Source: Oceanibacterium hippocampi
GTDB lineage: Bacteria; Pseudomonadota; Alphaproteobacteria; Sneathiellales; Sneathiellaceae
DNA length: 64,000 nucleotides
Direction of reading: 5' to 3'
Assembly: GCF_900172325.1 (NCBI RefSeq)
Contig: NZ_FWFR01000001.1
Location: 2,186,335-2,250,334 of the forward strand
Shown here in pieces: positions 38,583 through 48,742 of the stretch; position 1 is the stretch's first letter; every line of letters starts with the position of its first letter. The notes beneath the pieces are model-generated. The model had not been told where the DNA came from and did no database searches. It saw only the letters and a list, made by a program, of their open reading frames with translations. The position numbers and the translations under genes are program-made.

Positions 38583-40082
38583 TCAGCCGCGGTGCCGCGT
38601 CTGGGCGACGGCGCGCCGCCAGCCGGCGCAGAGCGCGTTCCGCCGCGCCGCCGGCATCTGCGGCTCGAAGCGCCGCTGGCGCTGCCAGATCTCCGCGATG
38701 GTCGCCTGGCTGGCATAGAATCCGGTGGCGAGCCCGGCCAGGTAGGCGGCGCCGAGCGCCGTCGTCTCGGTCACCACCGGGCGCTCGATCGGCAGGTCGA
38801 GGATGTCGGCGAGGAACTGCATCGCCCAGTCGTTGGCGACCAGGCCGCCATCGACGCGGAGCGCGTTCGGCGCCGCCGCGCCTTCCGCGCGCATGTCGGC
38901 GGCCATCGCCTCCATCAGGTCGCGGCTCTGGTAGGCGACGGATTCGAGGGCCGCGCGGGCGATCTCCGCGACACCGGTGGCGCGGCTCAGGCCGACCAGG
39001 GCGCCGCGCGCGTCCGGGTCCCAGTAGGGCGCGCCGAGCCCGGTGAAGGCCGGCACCAGATAGGCGCCGCCGGTATCGTCGATGCCGGCGGCCAGCGCCT
39101 CGGTCTCGTGCGCCGAGCCGATCGCGCGCAGGCCGTCGCGGACCCATTGCACGGCGGCACCGGCGACGAAGATCGAGCCCTCCAGCGCGTAGGTGGTCCG
39201 GCCGCCGATCCGCCAGGCGATGGTCGAGAGCAGGCGGTTGGACGAGGTCACGACCCTGTCGCCGGTATTCAGCAGCATGAAGCAGCCGGTGCCGTAGGTG
39301 CTCTTGACCATGCCGGGCTCGAACAGCGCCTGGCCGAAACTCGCCGCCTGCTGGTCGCCGGCCATCCCGGTGATCGGGATCGCGCGCCCGAAGATGCGGC
39401 TGTCGGTGACGCCGAGCTCGCCGGAACAGTCGCAGACCGTGCCGAGCACCGCGCGCGGGATGCGGAACAGGCCGAGCAGCTCATCGTCCCAATCGTTGTC
39501 GTGGATGTTGTAGAGCATGGTGCGGGCGGCGTTGCTCGCGTCCGTGGCATGGACCCGGCCGCCGGTCAGATGCCAGAGCAGGTAGCTGTCGACAGTGCCG
39601 AAGGCGAGCTTGCCGGCCTCGGCCAGGTCGCGCGCGCCGGCAACGTTGTCGAGCAGCCAGGCGAGCTTGCTGGCCGAGAAATAGGCGTCGACGACAAGGC
39701 CGGTCCTGGCCGCGATGATGTCCGCCGCGCCTTCCTGCACGATGCGTTCGCAATGGGCCGCCGTGCGCCGGTCCTGCCAGACGATGGCATTGTGCAGCGG
39801 CTCGCCCGTCTCCCGGTCCCAGAGCAGGGTGGTTTCGCGCTGGTTGGTGATGCCGATCGCCTCGATCGTCTCGACGCCGGCCTGCTCGACCACGTCGCGC
39901 GCGACCTGCAGGCTGTCGCTCCGGATCCGTTCCGCGTCATGCTCGACCCAGCCCGATTGCGGGTAGATCTGCGGCAGCTCGACCTGCGCCGTGACGCCGG
40001 GCCTGCCGTCACGGTCGAACAGGATGGCCCGCGTGGATGTCGTTCCCTGGTCGATGGACAGGATATGGCGGCCTGCCGGCAT
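38583..40082 (-). CDS. glpK: glycerol kinase
   Basis: A 499-residue FGGY kinase phosphorylating glycerol to glycerol 3-phosphate. Motifs: [74 protein letters not shown] and the FGGY C-terminal domain with [31 protein letters not shown]. Start chosen at the conserved N-terminus with AGGGGGG upstream. No glycerol uptake or glpD gene is adjacent. Confidence 0.96.
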   Translation of the reverse strand: MPAGRHILSIDQGTTSTRAILFDRDGRPGVTAQVELPQIYPQSGWVEHDAERIRSDSLQVARDVVEQAGVETIEAIGITNQRETTLLWDRETGEPLHNAIVWQDRRTAAHCERIVQEGAADIIAARTGLVVDAYFSASKLAWLLDNVAGARDLAEAGKLAFGTVDSYLLWHLTGGRVHATDASNAARTMLYNIHDNDWDDELLGLFRIPRAVLGTVCDCSGELGVTDSRIFGRAIPITGMAGDQQAASFGQALFEPGMVKSTYGTGCFMLLNTGDRVVTSSNRLLSTIAWRIGGRTTYALEGSIFVAGAAVQWVRDGLRAIGSAHETEALAAGIDDTGGAYLVPAFTGLGAPYWDPDARGALVGLSRATGVAEIARAALESVAYQSRDLMEAMAADMRAEGAAAPNALRVDGGLVANDWAMQFLADILDLPIERPVVTETTALGAAYLAGLATGFYASQATIAEIWQRQRRFEPQMPAARRNALCAGWRRAVAQTRHRG

Positions 40083-40126
40083 CGCGCCCCCCTCGCTGCT
40101 GTTCGTCGGTTTCTTTTGCGGCGATC

Positions 40127-41470
40127 TTATTCGGGTTTCGAGGCGGCCGCGAGAATATCGTCGGCCCGCTGGCGGCTGGGCGTGCCTTCGGGCAGCTTGT
40201 CGATGGCGCGCTGGGCGAAGATCCGCGCGTCGCGCTTGTTGCCGCCGAGCAGATGCTGCTCGGCGCTGGCGAGCGCCGAGAGGCCAAGCTGGTCGTCGCG
40301 GCCGAGGGCGATGGCAAGCTGCTGCCAGGCGCCGCGATTGTCGGGTTCGTAGCGGACCACTTCCTCGAGCTCGCCGATCGCCTGGCGATAGGCCTCGGGC
40401 CGTTCGGTGGCAATCAGCGCCCGGGCGTAGAGCAGCCGGAGCAGGGGCGAGGCGGGTGCCAGCCTGACCGATTTCGCCAGCGGCTCCAGCGAGTCCTCGA
40501 TCTTGCCGTTCTCGAACAGCATCTGGCCCTTCAGCTCCCAGAAATAGGGATCGTCCGGCCATTCGGCGAGGAGGCTGTCCATTTCCGCCGCCGCCTTGGC
40601 GAAATCCGGCTTGAGATGATAGGCAATCGCCCGGGCGTAGCGGGCAACGAGGCTGGTGTCGCTGGTCGGGTAGGTCTGCAGCACCTGGTTGAGCGGCTTG
40701 ATGAAGCCGATGAGCTTGGCCCGCATGCGGTCGTGGCGGATCACCAGGTCGGGATTGTTGGGGGTCTTCGCGTAGGGCGAGGCGTTGACCCGGCGTTCCA
40801 GCGCCGCGATACGGTCGCGGCTCAGCGGATGGGTGCGGGCATAGGGGTCCTGGGAGGCGGAGAGCAGCATCTCCTGCTCGCCCAGCAGTTCCAGCACGTC
40901 GATCATGCCTTTTCCGGTCACGCCGACATTGTCCAGGTAGCTGATCGCCGCCTGGTCGGCCGAGGCTTCCTGGGTCTGGCTGTATCTCAGGTAATTCTGC
41001 TGGGCGACGCCCTGGCCGCCGAGGATGATCGCCGATCCGGCCTGGCCGGCACCGGCAACGATCGCCGCGGCGCCGAGGATGTAGCCGATGATCGCCGCCG
41101 TCGTGGCGTTCTCGATCGCGTCCTTTCCGCGGGCCAGGTGGCCGCCGGCGATGTGGCCGGTTTCATGGGCGATCACGCCCATGAGCTGGTCGGGCTTCTC
41201 GGTCCGCATGATCAGGCCGGTGAACAGGAAGATCCGCTGGCCGCCGGCGACGAAGGCGTTGATCGAGTCCGATTTCACCAGGTGAACGCGGACGACCTCG
41301 CTGTCGAGCCCGGCCGCCTCGAAGATCGGCAGCGAGTAGAGCCGGATTGTATCTTCGATTTCCGCGTCGCGGATGATAGGAAGGGACGGGCGCGCAAACG
41401 CACCCGTCACATCGGCGAACAGGAAGCCGAACAACGCGAAGATTGTCAGAAAGCGTCGGAGCAAGGTCAT
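40127..41470 (-). CDS. M48 metalloprotease with TPR repeats (BepA-like)
   Basis: A 447-residue exported protein: N-terminal signal peptide ([21 protein letters not shown]), zinc motif [14 protein letters not shown] with later Glu ([17 protein letters not shown]), then TPR-like helices from about residue 260 ([57 protein letters not shown]). Such periplasmic proteases maintain outer membrane protein assembly. Its start lies seven bases from the divergent lipoprotein gene start, implying overlapped promoters. Confidence 0.92.
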   Translation of the reverse strand: MTLLRRFLTIFALFGFLFADVTGAFARPSLPIIRDAEIEDTIRLYSLPIFEAAGLDSEVVRVHLVKSDSINAFVAGGQRIFLFTGLIMRTEKPDQLMGVIAHETGHIAGGHLARGKDAIENATTAAIIGYILGAAAIVAGAGQAGSAIILGGQGVAQQNYLRYSQTQEASADQAAISYLDNVGVTGKGMIDVLELLGEQEMLLSASQDPYARTHPLSRDRIAALERRVNASPYAKTPNNPDLVIRHDRMRAKLIGFIKPLNQVLQTYPTSDTSLVARYARAIAYHLKPDFAKAAAEMDSLLAEWPDDPYFWELKGQMLFENGKIEDSLEPLAKSVRLAPASPLLRLLYARALIATERPEAYRQAIGELEEVVRYEPDNRGAWQQLAIALGRDDQLGLSALASAEQHLLGGNKRDARIFAQRAIDKLPEGTPSRQRADDILAAASKPE

Positions 41471-41477
41471 ATCACCA

Positions 41478-42818
41478 TTGTCAGGGCTTGAAGGTAGGGA
41501 CCGCCGGGAGGCGCGTCAATGCAAGGGGGGCAAACTTGCCTCCGGACTCCGTCTCGGCCGGGCCCTGCCGCTGCTCGCCGGGCTGCTGCTCGCCGGCTGT
41601 GGCGCCTCGGTTCCCAAGGGAACGGTCGGCAGCGTCGAAGGGTTCCTCGGCGGCGCCGTCGCCGACGAGCCGCGCGCGGCGCTGGTCGCCCGCGAGATCC
41701 TGTCCGCCGGCGGCAACGCCGTCGATGCCGCGGTCGGTCTCTACTTCACGCTTGCCGTGACCTATCCGTCGGCGGCCGCGCTTGGCGGCGGCGGTCGCTG
41801 CCTGGTTTACCAGGCGCGCAAGAACGAGATCGAGAGCCTGGACTTCCTGCCCGGCGTGCCGAGCGCGGGCGGGCCGGTCGCGATCCCGGGCTCGATGCGC
41901 GGCATGGCCGCGATGCAGGCCCGCTACGGCGACCTGCGCTGGGCCGCGCTGCTCTCGCCGGCCGAGAATATCGCGCGGAACGGCGAGCGGGTGTCGCGGG
42001 CGATGGCCCGTTCGCTCACCGCCTTCGAGGGCCGTTCCGATGGCCGGCTGGCCCCGCTCCTGCGCGACCAGCAGGGCGCGCTGCTGAAAGAGGGGACGCC
42101 CTATCGCCGGATCGGCCTTGCCGGCCTGATCAGTCGGCTGCGGGCGCAGGGCGGTGCCGCCTTCTACGGCGGCCAGATCGCCGCCGACTTCGTCGCCGAT
42201 ACCGCCGCGCTCGGCGGCCGGCTGACGGTCGAGGATCTGCGCAACTACAAGCCGCGCTGGCAGAAGACCCGGACGGTCGAGATCGGCGATCTCGAGGCGC
42301 ATACGACCAGCGACGAGGACGGCGAACGGGTCGCGGCGGCGCTGACGGCGCTCGAGGATGGCGGCCAGGTGGCAGCCGATTCCGAGGCCACGGCCGATTA
42401 TGCCAGCACCAGCTTCCTCACCGTCGACCGCCAGGGCAATGCCGTCGCCTGCGCGGTAACCATGAACCGGCCGTTCGGGATTGCCGATCTGGCAGCCATT
42501 TCCGGCACCATTCCGGCCGCCGCCGACAATCCGTCGAAGGGACCGGCGCCGCTGCTCGTCGCCTTCAACCGCTATACCGACCAATTCTATGGCGCGGCGG
42601 TCGCGACCGGCGGGGCACGGACACCCGAACGGGTCGCCGCGGCCGCCTTCCGGATGCTTCGGAAACGCGACGATGCGGGGCAGGCGATGGCGCACAGCAA
42701 GGGCGGGCTGCTCAATCTCGCTGTCTGTCCCGAGGGTCTGCCCGACAAACCGAAGAGCTGCCGCGCCGTCAACGATCCGGCCGGCTTCGGCCTCGCCAGC
42801 AGCGCCGACAATTACTGA
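41478..42818 (+). CDS. gamma-glutamyltransferase-like lipoprotein
   Basis: A 446-residue protein with a lipobox (LLAGLLLAGC) and a gamma-glutamyltransferase fold: EPRAALVAREILSAGGNAVD, AALGGGGRCLVYQARKNEIE, SMRGMAAMQARYG, then FLTVDRQGNAVACAVTMNRP in the small subunit. By alignment with the usual TTHxSVVD site, the nucleophile Thr appears as Ser (STSFLTVD). The protein is about 100 residues shorter than normal, lacking much around the self-cleavage loop. Start uncertain: TTG at 41478 is the only in-frame start near the divergent gene; an upstream ATG (41373) lies within it. Confidence 0.7.
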   Translation: MSGLEGRDRREARQCKGGKLASGLRLGRALPLLAGLLLAGCGASVPKGTVGSVEGFLGGAVADEPRAALVAREILSAGGNAVDAAVGLYFTLAVTYPSAAALGGGGRCLVYQARKNEIESLDFLPGVPSAGGPVAIPGSMRGMAAMQARYGDLRWAALLSPAENIARNGERVSRAMARSLTAFEGRSDGRLAPLLRDQQGALLKEGTPYRRIGLAGLISRLRAQGGAAFYGGQIAADFVADTAALGGRLTVEDLRNYKPRWQKTRTVEIGDLEAHTTSDEDGERVAAALTALEDGGQVAADSEATADYASTSFLTVDRQGNAVACAVTMNRPFGIADLAAISGTIPAAADNPSKGPAPLLVAFNRYTDQFYGAAVATGGARTPERVAAAAFRMLRKRDDAGQAMAHSKGGLLNLAVCPEGLPDKPKSCRAVNDPAGFGLASSADNY

Positions 42819-42827
42819 GTGGCAGGC

Positions 42828-43991
42828 ATGACCTTCTCGAAGCGTAGTGACGTCGATCCCTTCATCGTCATGGAGGTCATGAAGGCGGCGGCGGCGCGCG
42901 CCGCGGCCGGCGGCGATGTCCTTCACATGGAGGTCGGGCAGCCGGGCACCCCGGCGCCGCGCCTGGTCCGGGAAGCGGCCAAGGCGGCGATCGACAGCCA
43001 GGTCCTGGGCTACAGCGACGCGCTCGGCCTGCCGGCACTGCGCGAGTCGATCGCCGGCCATTACCGCGAAACCTATGGCGTCGACGTGGGGGCGGAACGG
43101 ATCGCCGTCACGACCGGCTCTTCCGGCGCCTTCCTGCTCGCTTTCCTGGCGCTGTTCGATCATGGCGAGCGGATCGCCCTCGGCCGGCCCTGCTACCCGG
43201 CCTACCGCAACATCCTCCGTGCCCTCGGGATCGAGGTGGTCGACATCCCGGTCGGGCCGGACAGCCGCTTCCAGCCGACCGTGGCCCATCTCGACGCCGT
43301 CGAGGGTCCGCTCAAGGGCCTGCTGGTCGCCAGTCCCGCCAACCCGACCGGCACGATGCTGGAACTCGACGACTACCGCGCGCTATCGGCGGCCTGCCGG
43401 GCGCGGGGGATGCGGCTGATTTCCGACGAGATCTACCACGGCATCACCTACGAACGACCGGCGGTGACGGCGCTGGCCGTCGATCCGTCCGCCATCGTGG
43501 TCAACTCCTTCTCGAAATATTTCTCGATGACCGGCTGGCGCGTCGGCTGGATGGTCCTGCCGCCGGACATGGTTCGCCCGATCGAGCGGCTGGCCCAGAG
43601 CTTCTATATTTCCGTGCCGGTGGTGAGCCAGTGGGCGGCGCTCGCCGCCTTTTCGGCGCGCGAGGAACTGGAGGCCAATGTCGCGGCCTATGCGCGCAAC
43701 CGGGCGGTGCTGCTGGAGGCATTGCCGAAGGCCGGTTTCGACCGGCTGGCGCCGGCCGACGGGGCCTTCTACATCTACGCGGATGTCAGCCGGCACACCA
43801 ACTCGGCAACCGATTTCTGCAAGGAGATGCTGGCCGAGATCGGTGTCGCGGCGACGCCGGGGACGGATTTCGATCCGGTCGACGGCGAATCATACGTGCG
43901 CTTTTCCTTCGCGGGCGCGGAGCCCGAGATTGCCGAGGCCGCCCGGCGCATCGTCGGCTGGCCAAGGCTTCGCACGGCGGGCAGGGGCTGA
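42828..43991 (+). CDS. class I/II PLP-dependent aminotransferase
   Basis: A 387-residue fold-type I aminotransferase. Landmarks: VGQPGTPAPRLVREAA, GYSDALGLPALRESIA, GSSGAFLLAFLALFDHG, LVASPANPTGTMLELDDY, LISDEIYHGITYE with the Asp, and the lysine in VVNSFSKYFSMTGWRVGWMV that binds PLP. The C-terminal RFSFAGAEPEIAEAARRI is typical of aspartate-type enzymes. Substrate not determined. A GTG nine bases upstream is an alternative start. Follows the lipoprotein gene with little gap. Confidence 0.92.
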   Translation: MTFSKRSDVDPFIVMEVMKAAAARAAAGGDVLHMEVGQPGTPAPRLVREAAKAAIDSQVLGYSDALGLPALRESIAGHYRETYGVDVGAERIAVTTGSSGAFLLAFLALFDHGERIALGRPCYPAYRNILRALGIEVVDIPVGPDSRFQPTVAHLDAVEGPLKGLLVASPANPTGTMLELDDYRALSAACRARGMRLISDEIYHGITYERPAVTALAVDPSAIVVNSFSKYFSMTGWRVGWMVLPPDMVRPIERLAQSFYISVPVVSQWAALAAFSAREELEANVAAYARNRAVLLEALPKAGFDRLAPADGAFYIYADVSRHTNSATDFCKEMLAEIGVAATPGTDFDPVDGESYVRFSFAGAEPEIAEAARRIVGWPRLRTAGRG

Positions 43992-44110
43992 GCCCGGCCT
44001 GATCGGTTAACGCCGAAGGGCGGGCGAGGGGGCGCAACGCACTCCGCTCGACCCGCCCGTCGGGTTGTCAGGTCAGCGGTCGAACCGCCGCCAGCCGGGT
44101 TGACGGCGCG

Positions 44111-46945
44111 TCAGTCGCGCCGCCGCCACCAGCCGAGCCGGATACGGCGCTTGCCTTCGGCCTTCTCGTCCTCGCCGTTGCCGGCGTCGACGGTTTCCGG
44201 TGTCGGTTCGTCGGCGCTGTCGGCGACCTGCTCGTTGGCCGGTTCCGGCAGTGTCTCAACCCGTTCGGTCTCGGCGATATCGTGCGCCATCGCCTCGTCC
44301 CGCACGGCTGCTGTCTCGACCGGCGGCTCCTCGACCGGAGCGTCCTCTGTGCCAGCGGCCGCCTGCTCGATCGCCGGCTGCTCGCTCGAAACGGTTTCCG
44401 GGGCAGGGCTTGCGGCCACCGGTTCCGTCGTGCTGGCGGTCTCGGTCTCGGCCACGGTTTCGGCTCCAATTTCGGCCGGCGTCTCCTCGACCTTCTTGGC
44501 GCGCGGGCTCCGGCGTCGGCGCTTCGGCTTCTCCGGCGCCGTCTCGACGGCCGCTTCGACCGTCTCCGCGGCGGGTGCCTCGGCCACCTCCGCAGCGACC
44601 GGTTCGGCGGGCTCCGCCGCCTGTGGCATGTCGGGGGTTTCCTCGGCTGCCGGCCGTGCCGCGTCGATATCGGCGCTCGCGGCGCCCGACACGATGCCGA
44701 CGTCCGGCTGTTCGCCTTCGCCCGGCATCACGGCCGGTGTGTCGCCATCCTGGGGCTGTTCGCCCGAAGTCGTGTCGCGGTTGCCCTCGTCACCCTGAAC
44801 GGCAGTCGACGTCTCGGTCGACGATTCGTCGCCGGACCGCCGGCGGCGCCCGCCGCGACGGCCGCGACGGCGGCGCTTGGGCTGACCCTCCGGCTGTTCG
44901 CCATCGGCGGCGGCGGGCCGGGATGCGGCACCGCCATCGCTGTCGCCTTCCTCATCGTCGCTCTGCTCGGACGCCTCATGGCCCTGCTGGGCATGGCCCT
45001 CGCCATCGCCGGGTTTCCGGCGGCGGCGGCGGCGGCGGCGCTTGCTCGGTGCGGCCTCGCCGTCGCTGTCCGCGCTCGGCGTTTCCGCGACCTCGATCTC
45101 GGGCTCGTCGTCGTCCTCGTCCTCTTCAGGCGGCGGGGCGAGCGCGACGGCGGTCTTGCCGCGTTCCTCCTCCGGCTTGGCGACGGTCCGGTCGAGCCGG
45201 TGGTCCGGCGGGATCAGGCTCGGATCGGCATAGACAAAGGCGCGCATGCCGTAGCGACCTTCGATCGCCTGCAACGTGTCGCGCTTCTGGTTGAGCAGGT
45301 AGATCGCGGTGTCGGTGTCGACATGCACGGTCAACGCCGAGGTGCGATCACGCACGCCTTCCTCCTCGATCGCGCGGAGGATGTGCAGCGCGGTCGATTC
45401 GGTGGAGCGGATATAACCGGTGCCCTGGCAATGAGGGCAGGGCTCGGTGCTCGCCTCGAGCAGGCTCGGCCGCATCCGCTGGCGCGACATCTCGAGCAGC
45501 CCGAAGGCGCTGATCCGGCCGACCTGAATGCGGGCACGGTCGGATTTCAGGGCATCCTTGATCCGCCGTTCGACATTCCGGTTGTTGCGATTCTCCTCCA
45601 TGTCGATGAAGTCGATGACGATCAGTCCCGCCAGATCGCGCAGCCGGAGTTGCCGGGCGACCTCGTCGGCCGCCTCCAGGTTGGTCTTGTAGGCAGTATC
45701 CTCGATCGAATGCTCGCGCGTCGCCTTGCCCGAGTTGACGTCGATCGAGACCAGCGCTTCGGTCGGATTGATGACGATGTAGCCGCCGGAGCGCAGCGTC
45801 ACGGTCGGCGAATACATCGACGCGAACTGCTGCTCGACCTGGTAGCGCTGGAACAGCGGGAGCGGCTCGCGGTAGGCTTGGACCTTCTTGGCATGGCTCG
45901 GAATGAGCATGCGCATGAAGCTCTTCGCGGTCTTGTAGCCTTCCTCGCCCTCGACCAGGATCTCGTCGATATCCTTGTCGTAGAGGTCGCGGATCGAGCG
46001 CTTGATCAGGCTCGCCTCCTCGTAGACGAGGCATGGCGCGATCGACTTCAGCGTGGTCTCGCGGATTTCGTCCCAGGCACGCAGCAGGTAATCGTAGTCG
46101 CGCTTGATCTCCGCCTTGGTCCGGCTCAGGCCGGCGGTCCGGACGATGACGCCGGTGCCTTCCGGAACCTCGAAGGAGGAGACGATTTCCTTCAGCCGCT
46201 TGCGGTCGGTGAGATTGACGATCTTGCGGCTGATTCCGCCGCCGCGCGCGGTGTTCGGCATGAGCACGCAATAGCGGCCGGCCAGCGACATGTAGGTGGT
46301 CAGCGCCGCGCCCTTGGTGCCGCGCTCTTCCTTGACGACCTGCACGAGCAGGATCTGGCGGCGCTTGATGACTTCCTGGATCTTGTAGTCCCGGGCCCGA
46401 TGTACCGCCCGCTTCTGGCGCACATCGTCGAGCTCGTCGCCGCCGACGCTCTCGACCGCGTGGGTCTCGCCGTTGGCGTCCTCAGTGCCGTCATCGGCAC
46501 CGTGCTCGGCGTCGGACTGGCCGGACTGGTCCGCATCCGACGCCGTCTCGGCGTTGCCGGCCTGGCCCTCGTCGTCCTTCTTGGAGCGCCGGCCGCGGCC
46601 GCGCCTCCCGCGGGGCCGTTCGACGTCGGCCTCTTCCTCCTCGACGGCGGCGCGTTCGGCCGCCTTGGTCTGCTCGATCAGTGCCTCGCGATCGGCGACC
46701 GGGATCTGGTAATAGTCCGGGTGGATTTCGCTGAAGGCGAGAAAGCCGTGCCGGTTGCCGCCATATTCGACGAACGCCGCCTGAAGCGACGGTTCGACGC
46801 GGGTTACCTTGGCGAGGTAGATATTGCCCTTGAGTTGCTTCTTCGTCGAAGTCTCGAAATCGAACTCTTCGAGCCGCGTTCCCTTGACGACGACAACACG
46901 AGTTTCCTCGGCGTGTGTCGCGTCGATCAACATACGCGTAGCCAT
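44111..46945 (-). CDS. rne: ribonuclease E/G
   Basis: A 944-residue endoribonuclease. S1 domain begins GNIYLAKVTRVEPSLQAAFV and is split by an acidic/basic insertion (residues about 92-175) before KRRQILLVQVVKEERGTKGA. Then the RNase E core LIVIDFIDMEENRNNRNVER (catalytic Asp), SRQRMRPSLLE, and the zinc link CPHCQGTGYI. From about residue 590 the tail is low-complexity and charged (KRRRRRRRRKPGDG; Glu/Pro/Ala repeats), the usual scaffold for the degradosome. GGAGA eight bases before ATG. The opposite strand shows a 936-codon frame that is only a shadow. Confidence 0.96.
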   Translation of the reverse strand: MATRMLIDATHAEETRVVVVKGTRLEEFDFETSTKKQLKGNIYLAKVTRVEPSLQAAFVEYGGNRHGFLAFSEIHPDYYQIPVADREALIEQTKAAERAAVEEEEADVERPRGRRGRGRRSKKDDEGQAGNAETASDADQSGQSDAEHGADDGTEDANGETHAVESVGGDELDDVRQKRAVHRARDYKIQEVIKRRQILLVQVVKEERGTKGAALTTYMSLAGRYCVLMPNTARGGGISRKIVNLTDRKRLKEIVSSFEVPEGTGVIVRTAGLSRTKAEIKRDYDYLLRAWDEIRETTLKSIAPCLVYEEASLIKRSIRDLYDKDIDEILVEGEEGYKTAKSFMRMLIPSHAKKVQAYREPLPLFQRYQVEQQFASMYSPTVTLRSGGYIVINPTEALVSIDVNSGKATREHSIEDTAYKTNLEAADEVARQLRLRDLAGLIVIDFIDMEENRNNRNVERRIKDALKSDRARIQVGRISAFGLLEMSRQRMRPSLLEASTEPCPHCQGTGYIRSTESTALHILRAIEEEGVRDRTSALTVHVDTDTAIYLLNQKRDTLQAIEGRYGMRAFVYADPSLIPPDHRLDRTVAKPEEERGKTAVALAPPPEEDEDDDEPEIEVAETPSADSDGEAAPSKRRRRRRRRKPGDGEGHAQQGHEASEQSDDEEGDSDGGAASRPAAADGEQPEGQPKRRRRGRRGGRRRRSGDESSTETSTAVQGDEGNRDTTSGEQPQDGDTPAVMPGEGEQPDVGIVSGAASADIDAARPAAEETPDMPQAAEPAEPVAAEVAEAPAAETVEAAVETAPEKPKRRRRSPRAKKVEETPAEIGAETVAETETASTTEPVAASPAPETVSSEQPAIEQAAAGTEDAPVEEPPVETAAVRDEAMAHDIAETERVETLPEPANEQVADSADEPTPETVDAGNGEDEKAEGKRRIRLGWWRRRD

Positions 46946-47187
46946 TTATTTCTCCGGGACGACACCCCCGCTGCGCGCGAACAACGCGCGGGTTGCCGTC
47001 ATCTGTTCAGGCGAAACCTCCGCGCTTCAGCCGGACAACCTGGCGGCTCACGACAAATACTGACCGTGGCGCCTGGCAATAACCGCCATTAACGCGGTGC
47101 AGCGGATCGTGAACGATACCGCCGCACGGCTTCGAGTCTCATTCAAACTCCGTGCTGTCTTGAGCGCGGCACCCGTACGCTCCGGGG

Positions 47188-47207
47188 ATTTGGCAACTTG
47201 ACCAAAT
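47188..47207. promoter_or_regulatory. inverted repeat overlapping amiC promoter
   Basis: ATTTGG, CAACTTGA, CCAAAT: a perfect 6-8-6 inverted repeat covering the -35 of the proposed amiC promoter. Candidate operator, unknown regulator. Confidence 0.45.
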
Positions 47208-47217
47208 GCCGTACTAA
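47190..47217 (+). promoter_or_regulatory. putative sigma70-type promoter of amiC
   Basis: TTGGCA (47190-47195), 16 bases, TACTAA (47212-47217). It would give a leader of about 220 bases. Confidence 0.45.
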
Positions 47218-47447
47218 AGCTGTCGAATGTTGCGCCGACCGTCCCTTTCGGGGCGCGGTCTGACTACGGAGGCTCGCACCCGCAAGATAGCTTCAAAGCG
47301 CGGAGTTCCACAATATAATTCTCCGGCCTCCGCAATATCGGCGGATGCCGCGCGGCGCGGCCGACCGAAAGGGTTCCGACGTGTTGGCGGGCGGGCCCGA
47401 AGCTGGTATGCAGGGAACCCTTCGAACCGGGCAGCGAAATCCGTCTC

Positions 47448-48653
47448 ATGTGGCCAGTCCAGCGTCGTCTCCTGCAAATCCTGTTCGCCCTGCTGTTCTG
47501 CGCGGCCGCGACCCCGGCGACGGCCGACCTCGTGGCGACGGCGGCCCGCGTCGGCGATCACGGCGGCAAGACGCGGTTCGTCCTGGAACTGACCGAGAAA
47601 GCGCCGTTCCAGGTCTTCGTGCTGCCGGATCCCTATCGCGTGGTGATCGATTTCCCGGTGGTGGACTGGCACCTGCCGCCGCATCAGGACCAGCGTCCCG
47701 TCGGCCTGATCGACAGCTATCGCTTCGGCCTGTTCCGTCCCGATACCTCGCGCGTCGTGCTCGACGTGCGCGGCCCGGTCGAGGTGACCGCGGCGGAACT
47801 GCTGCCGCCCCGGGACGGAAAGCCCTACCGCTTCTACATCGACATCAGGCCGACCGGCCGGGACGCCTTCCTTGCCGCCGCGGCGCGCGATCGTGAACGG
47901 CTTGCCAAGATCGCGGCGATTCGGCCGGAGCCGCTGCCGGCGACGCCGCCGGTCGCGAAGGAGGCCAGACGCTACACCATCGTCATCGATGCCGGCCATG
48001 GCGGCGTCGATCCGGGGACGATCGGCGTCCACGGCGGCCAGGAGAAGGATCTCGTGCTGGCGGTGGCCCGGCGGATCGCCGGGGAACTGCACAAGTCGCC
48101 GCAGTATCGTGTGGTCATGACCCGCTCGAGCGACGTTTTCCTCTCGCTTCGCGACCGGGTGGCCGTCGCCCGTAAGGAAGAGGCCGACCTGTTCATCTCG
48201 ATCCACGCGGACAGCATCAAGAGCCCCAAGGTGCGAGGCGCCACCGTCTACACGCTCTCGGAGACCGCCTCCGACGACGAGGCCGAGGCGCTCGCCCACA
48301 AGGAAAACAAGTCCGACGTCATCGCCGGCGTCGACCTGGCGCTGCATGACGATGCGGTCAGCGGCATCCTGATCGATCTCGCCCAGCGCGAGACCAAGAA
48401 TTTCGCCGCCGCCTTCGCCAAGATCCTGCTGCCCGAGATCACCCAGCGGAACGGCGGGGTGAGCCGCGATCACCGCTATGCCGGCTTCCGCGTGCTGCGG
48501 GCGCCGGACGTGCCCTCGGTTCTGGTCGAACTCGGCTATCTCTCGAACAGTCAGGACTACGACTTCCTGTTCTCCAAGGCCGGCCAGGAACGCATGACCG
48601 AAGGCGTGGTCTCCGCCGTTGACCGTTATTTCAGGGAAATCAGGTCGGAATAG
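47448..48653 (+). CDS. amiC: N-acetylmuramoyl-L-alanine amidase, AMIN domain
   Basis: A 401-residue septal amidase. Signal peptide (LLQILFALLFCAAATPATA), AMIN domain (TRFVLELTEKAPFQVFVLP ... YRVVIDFPVVDWHLPPHQ) that localises it to peptidoglycan, then the Amidase_3 zinc domain: IVIDAGHGGVDPGTIG, VVMTRSSDVFLSLRDRVAVA, LFISIHADSI and VPSVLVELGYLSN with Glu. Splits daughter cells with PBP1A made from the adjacent gene. Active form may need an EnvC-type activator; the M23 gene at 55.8-57.5 kb is a candidate partner by fold only. Confidence 0.94.
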   Translation: MWPVQRRLLQILFALLFCAAATPATADLVATAARVGDHGGKTRFVLELTEKAPFQVFVLPDPYRVVIDFPVVDWHLPPHQDQRPVGLIDSYRFGLFRPDTSRVVLDVRGPVEVTAAELLPPRDGKPYRFYIDIRPTGRDAFLAAAARDRERLAKIAAIRPEPLPATPPVAKEARRYTIVIDAGHGGVDPGTIGVHGGQEKDLVLAVARRIAGELHKSPQYRVVMTRSSDVFLSLRDRVAVARKEEADLFISIHADSIKSPKVRGATVYTLSETASDDEAEALAHKENKSDVIAGVDLALHDDAVSGILIDLAQRETKNFAAAFAKILLPEITQRNGGVSRDHRYAGFRVLRAPDVPSVLVELGYLSNSQDYDFLFSKAGQERMTEGVVSAVDRYFREIRSE

Positions 48654-48742
48654 CCGTCGCGTCGCCCGCCCGGGTCCGGCCTGGTCCTGAAAAAGCGCGC
48701 GAAACTGGAACTTTCAGAGACCTCGCCCATTTGAATGACACC

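Larger units (their letters stand above)
46946..47447. other. 500-base region between rne and amiC
   Basis: No gene was recognised. It holds the rne 5' untranslated region, including a hairpin (46974-46990: CGCGCG, AACAA, CGCGCG) about 30 bases before the rne start, an inverted repeat near 47188, a likely amiC promoter and another stem at 47238-47261 (GACCG...CGGTC). RNase E messages in other bacteria autoregulate through such hairpins. Confidence 0.55.

Noticed and set aside
44282-47092. 936-codon plus-strand frame opposite rne
   Set aside because: Mirror of a very GC-rich gene; composition is Arg/Gly/Leu/Ala-biased with no domain, and rne is clearly conserved.
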